Below, one piece after another: positions 8,136-16,268 of a stretch of 64,000 bases of DNA. Position 1 is the first letter of the stretch. Each line of letters begins with the position of its first letter. Under the pieces are notes generated by a model. It was not told the DNA's origin. It made no database searches and worked only from the letters and a program-made list of their open reading frames with translations. Made by a program: the position numbers and the translations under genes. Source of the DNA: Fibrella forsythiae (GTDB lineage: Bacteria > Bacteroidota > Bacteroidia > Cytophagales > Spirosomataceae); the NCBI RefSeq assembly GCF_017353175.1, contig NZ_JAFMYW010000004.1, positions 372,001 through 436,000 on the forward strand. Reading direction: 5' to 3'.

Positions 8136-8699
8136 TTATTTCTTTGGCTTCATATGCCGAATCACCTCCTGTTTCGGGAAAGCCAGTCGCCAAACGGCCA
8201 ACGGCTGTTTATGCTGACCAAAACACGTCTGGCTCAGTACATTATCAGCCGGAACAGCTGCGTTATACACAAAAAGTGTATCGCCAATTCGCTGAATATT
8301 ACTCGACTGCGGCAGCTTTTTCTCCGCGTTATACACATACGCATCCAGCACCTCGCGCTCCTTTTGCGCCAGTTTCGTATTCTGCACATCGGCAGCTCCC
8401 AATAGGCTAATTATCATGCCATAGCGAGCAGCTAAGGCTTGCGTTTTAGGCAGGTCTTCCAGGGTGCATATACCGGTTGGTGCCTCACCTTTCGCCAGTT
8501 TACCGGCCGCTTCTTTCTCGGCAATGGCTACGATCTGCTGCCCCCAACTATCCACGGCTTCGGTCAGGTCAGCATTGGTGAGCCGCCTTACCTTTTTATC
8601 AGCCATTTCCTGTTTCAGCTTATCAGTATACTGAATTCGATCAGGATTGCAGGCTAACAGTGTGAGTGATATGCATACAATTTGTAAAGAGCGTGACAT
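8136..8699 (-). CDS. Lipoprotein of unknown function, possible degenerate DUF3365-like domain
   Basis: A 187-residue protein with a lipoprotein signal: MSRSLQIVCISLTLLAC, lipobox LLAC with Cys17. The mature part has the segment MIISLLGAADVQNTKLAQKEREVLDAY and ends with CFGQHKQPLAVWRLAFP. The order of these pieces faintly resembles the DUF3365/Tll0287-like haem proteins (conserved RN-P-N segment, then CxxCH, then a beta hairpin), but the CxxCH motif is absent (CFGQH instead). That relation is a weak inference. Otherwise I do not recognise it. It stands alone between a Uma2 gene and the repeat-rich gap after rnr. Confidence 0.65.
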   Translation of the reverse strand: MSRSLQIVCISLTLLACNPDRIQYTDKLKQEMADKKVRRLTNADLTEAVDSWGQQIVAIAEKEAAGKLAKGEAPTGICTLEDLPKTQALAARYGMIISLLGAADVQNTKLAQKEREVLDAYVYNAEKKLPQSSNIQRIGDTLFVYNAAVPADNVLSQTCFGQHKQPLAVWRLAFPKQEVIRHMKPKK

Positions 8700-8778
8700 T
8701 GCGAAGGGTGTTTTTAGCTGAAAACGCGCGACAAAGCCGTTGGGTTGCAGGTACGTTGTTTTTGGTTGAACACCTTTC

Positions 8779-8933
8779 GTTATCGCTTGCCTGTGGCGAG
8801 TGAACCTTAACCGTAGGGCCTCCGGCTCGGGCCTTCCGTATTCCTGTTGTTTAGCTAAATATCCGTTTCACTAGCTACGAACGGGCCAGAGGCCCTTATT
8901 AATGTAGGTCACTCGCCACAGGCAAGCGACAAC
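8779..8933. repeat. Long-spaced inverted repeat, CACTCGCCACAGGC family
   Basis: TCGCTTGCCTGTGGCGAGTGA (8783-8803) pairs exactly with 8909-8929; one mismatch lets the stem extend to 8779 and 8933. The roughly 105-base interior also pairs in part (GGGCCTCCGGCTCGGGCC against AAGGGCCTCTGGCCCGT). It occupies most of the 300-base gene-free stretch 8700-9001 between rnr and the lipoprotein gene, both on the minus strand. No open reading frame of note lies in that gap. Confidence 0.75.
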
Positions 8934-8985
8934 GAGGAGGCGATTAATCCCGCACTTTTAAAAGTGCGGGATTAATCGCCTCCTC
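8934..8985. repeat. Perfect 52-bp palindrome
   Basis: Bases 8934-8959 and 8960-8985 are exact reverse complements with no spacer; the centre is CGCACTTTTAAAAGTGCG. It begins 17 bases after the stop codon of rnr in the direction of transcription and directly abuts the preceding inverted repeat. In RNA it would form a very stable hairpin and could end or protect the rnr transcript; in DNA it could extrude a cruciform. Confidence 0.9.
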
Positions 8986-9001
8986 AAATCTTTCAGGTAC
9001 G

Positions 9002-11533
9002 TTACTTGCCCCGGCCACCGCGGCGGTTCTGGCCTTTGGGCGACGCGCCTTTTGTGCGTTTGGTTTCGCTTCCGACGGCTTTCGAGCGGCTACCCGCCGT
9101 AGCAGAAGCAGACGTATTAGCGGCTTTACGACCGCGGGCGGCGTTGCGCTGACTCTGGTCGATGGGGCTGTCGGAGCGGCGGCTGCGACCTCCGCCTGAA
9201 CGGCTATCTGAATCGCGGTTGCTTCCTTCCCAACCTGCTTCGGCGGTTTTGGCGTTGTCGCTGATCAGGGCGAAGTCGATGCTGCGGCGGGCGAGGTTGG
9301 CTTCCTTCACGCGTACCGTTACGGCATCGCCGAAGGTGTACATCTTCTTCGATTTACGGCCGATGATGCGGTAATTGTCTTTATCGTACTCGTAGAAATC
9401 GTCGGTCAGGTCCTGCATACGCACGAGGCCTTCGCAGCTGTTTTCGGGGATTTCCACGAAGAAGCCGAACTCGGTTACGCCGGCAATGACACCCGCGAAC
9501 TCCATGTCTTTCGGCATCCGGCTCATGAACTCTACCTGCTTGTACTTGATGCTGGCACGTTCGGCTTCGGCCGCTACTTTTTCGCGGTCCGAGGCGTGTT
9601 TGCAGCGCGCTTCCAACGCTTCCCGATCCACCGAGCGGCCTTTGTCGAGGTAGTGTTGCAACAACCGGTGCGCCATCATGTCGGGGTAACGGCGGATAGG
9701 TGAGGTGAAGTGCGAGTAGCGGGCGAAGGCCAGGCCGAAGTGGCCAAGGTCTTCGGTACTGTACCGCGCTTTCGACATGGTACGGACGGCCAGTTGCGAT
9801 AGCATGCCCTGCTCAGGCTTGCCCTCGATCTGCTCCATAAACTTGTTCATCGACCGCGATAGGTGCGTATCGTCGACGTTGAGTTTATAGCCCAACCGAC
9901 GGGCGAATTCCGAGAAAACGCGCAGCCGGTCCTCATCCGGGCCTTCGTGAACGCGATACACCATCGTATTGGCTTCGTCGCCTTTCGACAGACGCATGAC
10001 AAATTCGGCTACCCGCTTATTGGCCAGCAGCATGAATTCTTCGATCAGCTTGTTCGTGTCTTGCCGAACCTTCGGAATCACCGCCAGTGGCACGCCGTTC
10101 TCGTCGAGCTTGAAGCGAACCTCGGGCGTTTCGAAATTGATAGCTCCGTTACGGAACCGTTCGTCGCGAAGCTTGTGGGCCAGTCCGTTCAGGAGGGTCA
10201 GTTCTTTTACGAAATCACCTTCGCCTGCATTCAGGATATCCTGCGCTTCTTCGTACGAAAAACGCCGGTCGGAGTGAATCGCCGTACGGCCAAACCACTC
10301 CTTACTGATTTTTCCTTCGTCGTTCATTTCGAACACAGCCGAAAACGTCAGTTTGTCTTCGTTCGGCCGAAGTGAACAAACGCCGTTCGACAGCTTTTCG
10401 GGTAGCATCGGCACCACGCGGTCGACCAGATAAACTGACGTAGCGCGTTTGTAGGCTTCTTCTTCCAGTTCAGTACCGGGCGTCACATAATGCGTCACAT
10501 CGGCAATGTGGATGCCAATTTCGTAGGTGCCGTTATCGAGGTATTTGACCGACAGGGCATCATCAAAATCTTTCGCATCAACAGGGTCAATGGTGAAGGT
10601 CGTGGTTGTCCGGAAGTCGCGACGGCGGGCAAATTCGGCCTCGTCGATCTCCACCGGAATCTCTTCCGATTCTTTTTCCACTTCAGCCGGGAATTCGACG
10701 GGCAAGCCGAATTCAGCCAGGATGGCGTGCATTTCGGTATCGTTATCACCCGCCAGGCCCAGAATGCTCGTTACTTCACCCTCGAAATAACCGTCTCGGT
10801 CGTCGCTTTCAGGGTATTTTGTCAAACGAACAAGCACTTTCTCATTCTCACTCGCACCGCCTAGCTTATCAGCCGGGATCAGAATGTCGTGGTAGATGCG
10901 GCGGCTATCCGGGGTTACGAAAACCTGATTACCGTGCCTTTCCAACGTACCTACGATTTCAGGTTTGCCACGTTCGGCAATGCTCACTACTCGCCCAACA
11001 ATGCGCTTGGCCATTTGCCGCGTGCCGCGCTGCCGCGAGTCGCTGAAGGCAATAACCCGAACCAGATCGCCATCGATAGCCCCGCCGAGGTCTTCGGCCG
11101 GAATCCAGATGTCATTGTCTCGGTCGCGCGTGACGTTTTGCGGGACGATGAACGCAAACTTGGTGTTCACATGCTCGACTTTACCGAGGATGGTATTCTG
11201 GTTCTGGTTGAACTGAAACCGGCCATCGGGCAGGCGCGTCAGGCGACCCTCGTCGTGCAGTTCGCCAATCAGTCCCTGAATCATCAACTTCAGCTTCCGG
11301 TCATCCGCATCGAAATTCTCGACCACATCCATCGTGCTCCATTGGCCCGTGTTGTTGATCTCGAAAAAAGCGGCGACGTCATTCTTCAGTTCATCGATAT
11401 AGGAAGTGGCTTGTTTGAAACCAGCCGAACTTGCCGCTCTGATTTCTTTTCCATAATTACCCCGGCGGGTGCTGCTTTTCTGCTGCCCCTGCGCCGATGG
11501 TGATTTGGCATATTTATTTTGTTTGGGTTTCAT
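9002..11533 (-). CDS. rnr: Ribonuclease R
   Basis: RNase R is a processive 3'-5' exoribonuclease that degrades structured RNA. The 843-residue protein has, in order, a winged-helix-like N-terminus, cold-shock domains (about 100-240), the RNB catalytic core and an S1 domain near 660-745. RNB motifs are clear: TTFTIDPVDAKDFDDALSV (metal-binding Asp cluster), GIHIADVTHYV and YSHFTSPIRRYPDMMAHRLL. The C-terminal tail after about residue 750 is Arg/Ser/Gly/Lys-rich, as in many RNase R proteins. Length is normal. A perfect 52-bp palindrome follows the stop and a 55-bp hairpin precedes the start. Confidence 0.97.
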   Translation of the reverse strand: MKPKQNKYAKSPSAQGQQKSSTRRGNYGKEIRAASSAGFKQATSYIDELKNDVAAFFEINNTGQWSTMDVVENFDADDRKLKLMIQGLIGELHDEGRLTRLPDGRFQFNQNQNTILGKVEHVNTKFAFIVPQNVTRDRDNDIWIPAEDLGGAIDGDLVRVIAFSDSRQRGTRQMAKRIVGRVVSIAERGKPEIVGTLERHGNQVFVTPDSRRIYHDILIPADKLGGASENEKVLVRLTKYPESDDRDGYFEGEVTSILGLAGDNDTEMHAILAEFGLPVEFPAEVEKESEEIPVEIDEAEFARRRDFRTTTTFTIDPVDAKDFDDALSVKYLDNGTYEIGIHIADVTHYVTPGTELEEEAYKRATSVYLVDRVVPMLPEKLSNGVCSLRPNEDKLTFSAVFEMNDEGKISKEWFGRTAIHSDRRFSYEEAQDILNAGEGDFVKELTLLNGLAHKLRDERFRNGAINFETPEVRFKLDENGVPLAVIPKVRQDTNKLIEEFMLLANKRVAEFVMRLSKGDEANTMVYRVHEGPDEDRLRVFSEFARRLGYKLNVDDTHLSRSMNKFMEQIEGKPEQGMLSQLAVRTMSKARYSTEDLGHFGLAFARYSHFTSPIRRYPDMMAHRLLQHYLDKGRSVDREALEARCKHASDREKVAAEAERASIKYKQVEFMSRMPKDMEFAGVIAGVTEFGFFVEIPENSCEGLVRMQDLTDDFYEYDKDNYRIIGRKSKKMYTFGDAVTVRVKEANLARRSIDFALISDNAKTAEAGWEGSNRDSDSRSGGGRSRRSDSPIDQSQRNAARGRKAANTSASATAGSRSKAVGSETKRTKGASPKGQNRRGGRGK

Positions 11534-11540
11534 TTCTAGG

Positions 11541-11663
11541 AAGTCGGGAGTCGATAGTGGGTAGTCTGGAAAGTCGGTTTAGTGTTGCTTACGCGAACGT
11601 ATTTCTGACGCGTAAGCAACACCAAACCGACTTTCCAGACTACCCACTATCGACTCCCGACTT
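11541..11663. repeat. Giant intergenic hairpin, 55-bp stem
   Basis: Arms 11541-11595 and 11609-11663 are reverse complements with one mismatch (11581 against 11623), around a 13-base loop. The apex is GTGTTGCTTACGCG, like other GTTGC-core hairpins here. It fills the gap between the stop of the upstream minus-strand gene (11664) and the rnr start (11533) almost exactly. It is expected to terminate or process the transcript of the upstream gene, or to isolate rnr. Confidence 0.9.
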
Positions 11664-12068
11664 TTAAACATGTAAAATGCCTTCCAACCCGAGCGCGGGT
11701 ACATTAACCAGGTGTTGCTCGGTGATGCTGTCGGGCACGAAGATGAATTTTTTGTCGTAAATCTGGTTGCCAATAAAGTAACTGACCCAGTATTCATTAT
11801 TCAGGTGAAACACATCGGGAATAATGGTTTCGACCAGTTCGTGGGCATTAGGCTCAATGGAGACAAAGAAGTGGCGGAGGGTTGCCGTTTTCTGTTCTTC
11901 GCCGTCTTTTTCACCATACCCACGCGAGGTAACGAATACGGTATGAATAGGTTGCTCATTCTGGTTGATGAGGAACACCTGCCAGTCATACTCGTTAATC
12001 TCATTCAATTTGCGGGCCACAACTACCTGTATGCCCTCAACAGGTAAAAAAGGAATATCTTTTTTCAT
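11664..12068 (-). CDS. Conserved hypothetical protein
   Basis: A 134-residue soluble protein without signal peptide or membrane segment. Notable stretches are MKKDIPFLPVEGIQVVVARK, WQVFLINQNEQPI, VFVTSRGYGEKDGEEQKTATLRHFF and LNNEYWVSYFIGNQIYDKKFIFVP. I recall similar proteins being common across Bacteroidota, but no function is known to me; this recollection was not checked. The beta-strand-rich pattern suggests a small beta-sandwich. Flanked by inverted repeats on both sides (11541-11663 and 12078-12195), so probably monocistronic. Confidence 0.75.
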   Translation of the reverse strand: MKKDIPFLPVEGIQVVVARKLNEINEYDWQVFLINQNEQPIHTVFVTSRGYGEKDGEEQKTATLRHFFVSIEPNAHELVETIIPDVFHLNNEYWVSYFIGNQIYDKKFIFVPDSITEQHLVNVPALGLEGILHV

Positions 12069-12077
12069 TGGAAATTT

Positions 12078-12195
12078 ACCTCACCCCCAGCCCCTCTCCT
12101 GCTGAGAGGGGAGATGCACTACCGCAATTACGTTTTTCAACAAAGCTTTTCCGTATCTGCACCCCTCTCAGCAGGAGAGGGGCCGGGGGTGAGGT
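12078..12195. repeat. GC-rich inverted repeat with CCCCTCTCC core
   Basis: ACCTCACCCCCAGCCCCTCTCC with the following GCTGAGAGGGG (12078-12111) pairs with 12162-12195; each arm also contains an internal palindrome CCCCTCTCCTGCTGAGAGGGG. The right arm ends at the stop codon of lipB, so the element is the 3' flank of lipB (minus strand) and the 5' flank of the next gene. Elements with this CCCCTCTCC core are widespread in bacterial genomes. Confidence 0.8.
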
Positions 12196-12908
12196 TATAT
12201 CGTCATGTCAAACAAATTAACCAGGTGCCGCTGCACGTGTTGGGCTACTTCGGCCACAGGAACCGGGTGGCCTAGCTCCTGCTGCATAGATGTCACGGCT
12301 TTGTCAGCAATGCCACAGGGAACAATATGGCCAAAATAACTCAAGTCGGTATTCACGTTTAAGGCAAAACCGTGCATCGTTACCCAACGGCTCGCCTTAA
12401 CGCCCATTGCACAGATCTTGCGCGGGCCTTTGTCATCGTCGAGCCATACACCTGTCAGGCCGTCGATACGGCCGGCATTGATACCGTAGTCATTCACGGT
12501 CAGTATAATGGCTTCTTCCAATAACCGCATGTAGCGGTGAATGTCGGTAAAAAAATTATCCAGATCCAGAATGGGGTAGCCTACCAACTGCCCGGGACCG
12601 TGGTAGGTAATATCGCCGCCCCGATTGATGCGGTGATAGGTGGCGCCAATCTGCTTCAGAAACTCATCGTTGGCCAGCAAGTGGCTTTCGTGTCCGCTTT
12701 TCCCGAGGGTATACACGTGCGGGTGTTCGCAGAAAAGCAGGTAGTTGGGCGTCGGCTGCTGCTCGTCGGGCACGAGCTGACGGTTGGCAATCTTGATAGC
12801 AACGGTATCGGCAAACACACGTTCCTGCTCGTCCCAGGCGGTTTGGTAGTCGATCAGGCCAAGGTCGCGGACGGTTACTGATTTGTTCTGAAGCGTAGTG
12901 ATACTCAT
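12195..12908 (-). CDS. lipB: Octanoyl-[acyl-carrier-protein]:protein octanoyltransferase
   Basis: LipB moves octanoate from acyl carrier protein to lipoyl domains, the first step of endogenous lipoate synthesis. The 237-residue protein has the family motifs: INRGGDITYHGPGQLVGYPI, a catalytic lysine in MGVKASRWVTMHGFALNV and the catalytic cysteine in IVPCGI. Length is normal with a short N-terminal extension. No lipA is seen nearby. An inverted repeat immediately follows the stop codon. Confidence 0.96.
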   Translation of the reverse strand: MSITTLQNKSVTVRDLGLIDYQTAWDEQERVFADTVAIKIANRQLVPDEQQPTPNYLLFCEHPHVYTLGKSGHESHLLANDEFLKQIGATYHRINRGGDITYHGPGQLVGYPILDLDNFFTDIHRYMRLLEEAIILTVNDYGINAGRIDGLTGVWLDDDKGPRKICAMGVKASRWVTMHGFALNVNTDLSYFGHIVPCGIADKAVTSMQQELGHPVPVAEVAQHVQRHLVNLFDMTI

Positions 12909-12965
12909 TACAACTAGAACACGCTGAGGCGGTAAGGGGTTCAGCGGTGCATCCGTTCGGTGTCG

Positions 12966-13943
12966 CTACATCTTCTGCCAAAACGCAGCGGCTTCCATGA
13001 GCCAGGCAATGCCGATATGGATGAACAGACCGCCCCAGATGCTTCGCGTAGAGAGAGCCAAAACACCCAGAATATAGCCACCGAACAGGGACGAGACGGT
13101 TTCGCCTACCGGCCGACCAAAATGAATGGTAGCGTACCAGACAATCATCGGCAACACAGGTCCGGGTTTCGATAAATTCGACCAACTTATTCCTGACGTG
13201 GGTACGTTCTGTTGCAGGATGCGGCTTAGACCGATGACTAGAAAACCCCGGAAGAGCAGTTCCGTTGGCACGAAATCCCAGCCGTAGGCCAGTTCGTAGC
13301 CTAGGGCGGTCACCCACTCAGGTACGTTCAGCAGGGTATGCGCGCTGGTATCCCGGTAGGTGGGGTATGATTGCAGGAAGTCGGGTTGGAACGAAGCGTA
13401 TAGGATAATCGGCACCATCAGGGCTAGCAACGTAGCATAGACCAGCAGACCTTTCCTTTTGGGCTGCATGCCGTAAAACCCGTTCGCTGACTTATCGATT
13501 AGCAGGTAGTACAGCCCCAGTGGCAGCACGATGGTGAATAGCGAGTGCACGTTCGCCAGTATCTTATACACGTAAACGTATAGGCCGAAATCGGGGAAGC
13601 GTGCCTGCGCCCAGTCGGAATAGGCAATAAACCCAGCGTAGTACGAATAAGCGATCAGCGCCACGAGTGTATGCAGCCAGAACCAACGGTTTCGCCAGAT
13701 ATCGCGTCGGTTGTGAAACATGCTCCAGAGCCAGAACGCACCATAATAGGCAGTGGTGTACATACCGAAATACCAGACTGGCCGCCAGGGACTATACGGT
13801 TGCCAGTCGATCAGGCCATTCTCCACACGAAACTGGTAATTGATGGTGATCAACAAGCCCACCCACAAGGCCGTTGCGAGGTACAGACCGAGCTTAAAAT
13901 CTGCCCGCAGGTAAGCACGTATGTCCCGGAGAAGTTCGGTCAT
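12966..13943 (-). CDS. CPBP family intramembrane metalloprotease-like protein
   Basis: A 325-residue protein with about eight hydrophobic segments. The CPBP (CAAX protease/bacteriocin-processing) signature is present in the C-terminal half: PTELLFRGFLVIG (usual EExxxR, here with one Glu, T-E-x-x-x-R), ATIHFGRPVGE with the second-motif His and FIHIGIAWLMEA with the third. Family members cleave or bind prenylated or signal-peptide-like substrates in the membrane. The single Glu in motif 1 means activity is uncertain. ATG 13943; the gene follows glpD on the same strand after a short hairpin. Confidence 0.8.
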   Translation of the reverse strand: MTELLRDIRAYLRADFKLGLYLATALWVGLLITINYQFRVENGLIDWQPYSPWRPVWYFGMYTTAYYGAFWLWSMFHNRRDIWRNRWFWLHTLVALIAYSYYAGFIAYSDWAQARFPDFGLYVYVYKILANVHSLFTIVLPLGLYYLLIDKSANGFYGMQPKRKGLLVYATLLALMVPIILYASFQPDFLQSYPTYRDTSAHTLLNVPEWVTALGYELAYGWDFVPTELLFRGFLVIGLSRILQQNVPTSGISWSNLSKPGPVLPMIVWYATIHFGRPVGETVSSLFGGYILGVLALSTRSIWGGLFIHIGIAWLMEAAAFWQKM

Positions 13944-13962
13944 GTATGTGGGTATGTTATTT

Positions 13963-13986
13963 TGTTGCTTCGCGAGCGAAGCAACA
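13963..13986. repeat. Short GTTGC hairpin
   Basis: TGTTGCTTCGC (13963-13973) pairs with GCGAAGCAACA (13976-13986). It lies in the 45-base gap after the stop of glpD (13989) and before the CPBP start, both on the minus strand. It is the minimal member of the GTTGC-apex hairpins in this window. Confidence 0.7.
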
Positions 13987-13988
13987 CA

Positions 13989-15665
13989 TCAATTTCCTAC
14001 CACTGATCCCACTTTTCCCGTCGCCTTTTCCATCAACCCCTCAATATGCGCCCGGAAGCTAGCCATTGCCTGTTCCTGCTGTTCGGGCGTCCAGTTACGT
14101 TCAATAGCTAGTAGGCTGGCGGTGACGGGCAAGGCTTCCAACGTGGCTTTCCAGTCGATGAGGCCGAGGCGGATACGGCGCATCAGCACGTCGGGCAGGG
14201 TTTGGGCCATTTCGGTGCGGGCGGCATAGATCACCTCGGCTTGAATGAACGGGTGACCAGCAGCCAATCGGGTTAACCAGTCAGCTTCTTCGCGCAGGAG
14301 GCGCAATACATTCAGGGCATCGGTGCCGTATGTGTTGGCCAGATGGTCGAGCACATCGGCGGGGTATTCGGGGTAACTATCCGTCAGGTGCTGGCGGTAC
14401 TTACGGTTGTAGCCCTCCGCCCCCTGCAACAGCAGGGTCTCTGTCTGGCAGGGAGGCACGGTGCCAAGAATCTGGCAACAGGCATCAACAGTTTCCTGCG
14501 CCATCAGGCGGTAGGTTGTCCATTTGCCGCCCATGATGCTGACCAGGCCCGACGTTGGGTCGATCTCCACTTCATGATCACGCACCAGCGATTGGCTCGA
14601 CGCATTCGGATCGGCCTGTAGCAAGGGACGCAAACCAGCGAAGCCACCGGTCAGGGCATCAACAGAGACAGGATCTTTCACGTACTGATTCACGTGATCG
14701 AGTAGGTACGTTGCTTCGTCGGGGAGTAGCGCAGGTACGTCGGTCGGGTCGGCTTCGGTGTCAGTGGTGCCGATGAGCCATTGGCCGCGCCATGGAATGG
14801 CAAAGAGCACGCGGCCATCTTTCGTTTTCGGTACCAACAGGGCGGCGGGTTCGGTTTGCCCCTCGGCAACGGGCAGGGCTGAACCAGCCAGTACCGCATG
14901 AGCCCCTTTGCTGGCCCGCATTCTAACGCCCTGCTGGTTGTTCGCACCCTGCCGAATGGCATCGGCGCGCGTTCCAGTGGCGTTGATGAACACCTTGGCA
15001 TTTACAGAAAACTGGTTTCCCGTCAGCTTATCAACGACCTCGACCGCTGTGATTTTTCCGGCGGAATCAGTACTTACTTTTTCAACAAAGACGTGATTTG
15101 CTACTACTGCCCCTTTAGCTGCTGCCGTTTGCACCAGACTCAGGTTCAGGCGAATATCATCGAACTGACCATCATAATACATCACCGCGCTATGCAGCTT
15201 GTTGGGGTCGAACGCGGGGAAGTGGCGTAGTGCATTGGCTTTGCTAAGCCAACGACTAGGCGCCATACGTCGACTGCCGGCCAAGAGATCATAAATTTTC
15301 AGACCAATGGCGTAATAAGCGCCTTCAATCAGATTGTTCACCGGCGTTAGCAGAGCCAACGGATGACACAGGTGCGGCGCAATGTGCAGCAACGTCCGGC
15401 GTTCATGGAGTGCTTTTCTAACCAGCGATAACTGTTTAGGGTCGAATGTCTTAACGGCCTGCTCCAGGTAGCGCACCCCACCATGCACGAGCTTGGTCGA
15501 CGTACCTGACGTAGCAGCACCGAAATCATCTGCCTCGAGCAAGGCTACGCGCAGGCCTCGGCTGGCAGCGTCAACCGCACAACCTGCTCCTGATGCCCCC
15601 GCGCCAATGATACAGATGTCGAACGCGTCAGATTTCAGTCGGGCGAGGGTAGCTGAACGATTCAT
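13989..15665 (-). CDS. glpD: Glycerol-3-phosphate dehydrogenase (FAD)
   Basis: GlpD oxidises sn-glycerol 3-phosphate to dihydroxyacetone phosphate and passes electrons to the quinone pool. The 558-residue protein has an N-terminal FAD-binding motif, DICIIGAGASGAGCAVDAA (about 16-34), then GTSTKLVHGGVRYLEQA typical of GlpD, a substrate-domain stretch RVLFAIPWRGQWLIGTTDTE and GGKWTTYRLMAQETVD, and a C-terminal helical domain. Length is normal. Its start overlaps the stop of crtZ by 4 bases, so they are co-transcribed, an unusual pairing of glycerol and carotenoid metabolism. Confidence 0.95.
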   Translation of the reverse strand: MNRSATLARLKSDAFDICIIGAGASGAGCAVDAASRGLRVALLEADDFGAATSGTSTKLVHGGVRYLEQAVKTFDPKQLSLVRKALHERRTLLHIAPHLCHPLALLTPVNNLIEGAYYAIGLKIYDLLAGSRRMAPSRWLSKANALRHFPAFDPNKLHSAVMYYDGQFDDIRLNLSLVQTAAAKGAVVANHVFVEKVSTDSAGKITAVEVVDKLTGNQFSVNAKVFINATGTRADAIRQGANNQQGVRMRASKGAHAVLAGSALPVAEGQTEPAALLVPKTKDGRVLFAIPWRGQWLIGTTDTEADPTDVPALLPDEATYLLDHVNQYVKDPVSVDALTGGFAGLRPLLQADPNASSQSLVRDHEVEIDPTSGLVSIMGGKWTTYRLMAQETVDACCQILGTVPPCQTETLLLQGAEGYNRKYRQHLTDSYPEYPADVLDHLANTYGTDALNVLRLLREEADWLTRLAAGHPFIQAEVIYAARTEMAQTLPDVLMRRIRLGLIDWKATLEALPVTASLLAIERNWTPEQQEQAMASFRAHIEGLMEKATGKVGSVVGN

Positions 15666-16105
15666 TTTTTATCGTATTTCCTGGGCGCATACAAAAACCC
15701 GAAGGCTTCGGCTCCTTCGCGGGTGTGTACCTTGTGGTGTACGTAATGCGCCCGCATGATCCGTAGCAGGTACGGGTTGGTTGTTTTGAAGCTAATCTTA
15801 ATCCGCCGATGTACGATCACATCGTGGAAAACGAAGTAGCCAATACCGTAGAGCGTAACGCCCGCCGCAATGGGCGCCAGAAACCACAATGACGGTATTT
15901 CAAGGCCGGCAATAAACAGGCCAACAGCTACGCCGCTGAACAATACGCTGAACAGGTCGTTCACTTCAAAAAAACCTTTATGCGCATTATGATGCGAGTG
16001 GTGCCAGTTCCACATAATACCGTGCATAATGTACTTGTGCGTGAACCAGGCCACCCCTTCCATAGTGATCAGGGTAGCAAGAGCGATGGCAACGTTTAGG
16101 AGCAT
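15662..16105 (-). CDS. crtZ: Beta-carotene hydroxylase, fatty acid hydroxylase superfamily
   Basis: A 147-residue membrane di-iron hydroxylase. The histidine boxes are intact: HKYIMHG, HHSHHNAH, FHDVIVHRR and HYVHHKVHTREGAEAFGFLY, the last being the CrtZ signature. CrtZ adds 3-hydroxyls to beta-ionone rings, making zeaxanthin-type pigments. Four hydrophobic stretches are visible. The only carotenoid gene in the window; it precedes glpD with a 4-base overlap and is divergent from the AlbA_2 gene. Confidence 0.9.
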   Translation of the reverse strand: MLLNVAIALATLITMEGVAWFTHKYIMHGIMWNWHHSHHNAHKGFFEVNDLFSVLFSGVAVGLFIAGLEIPSLWFLAPIAAGVTLYGIGYFVFHDVIVHRRIKISFKTTNPYLLRIMRAHYVHHKVHTREGAEAFGFLYAPRKYDKK

Positions 16106-16268
16106 TTTTGCGTTTATAAAGTAATCGCGTTTGGTTGGATAACGACCGTTGGCCTTGAAAAGTTGGCGAACTATCCAGCGGCTAAGTTAAGCATTAGTGA
16201 AACCGCGGCGGCGGACCGATTGCTATTCCGCTTGGAGGTTGTACATTTAGGTGTGATCGTAACGCATC

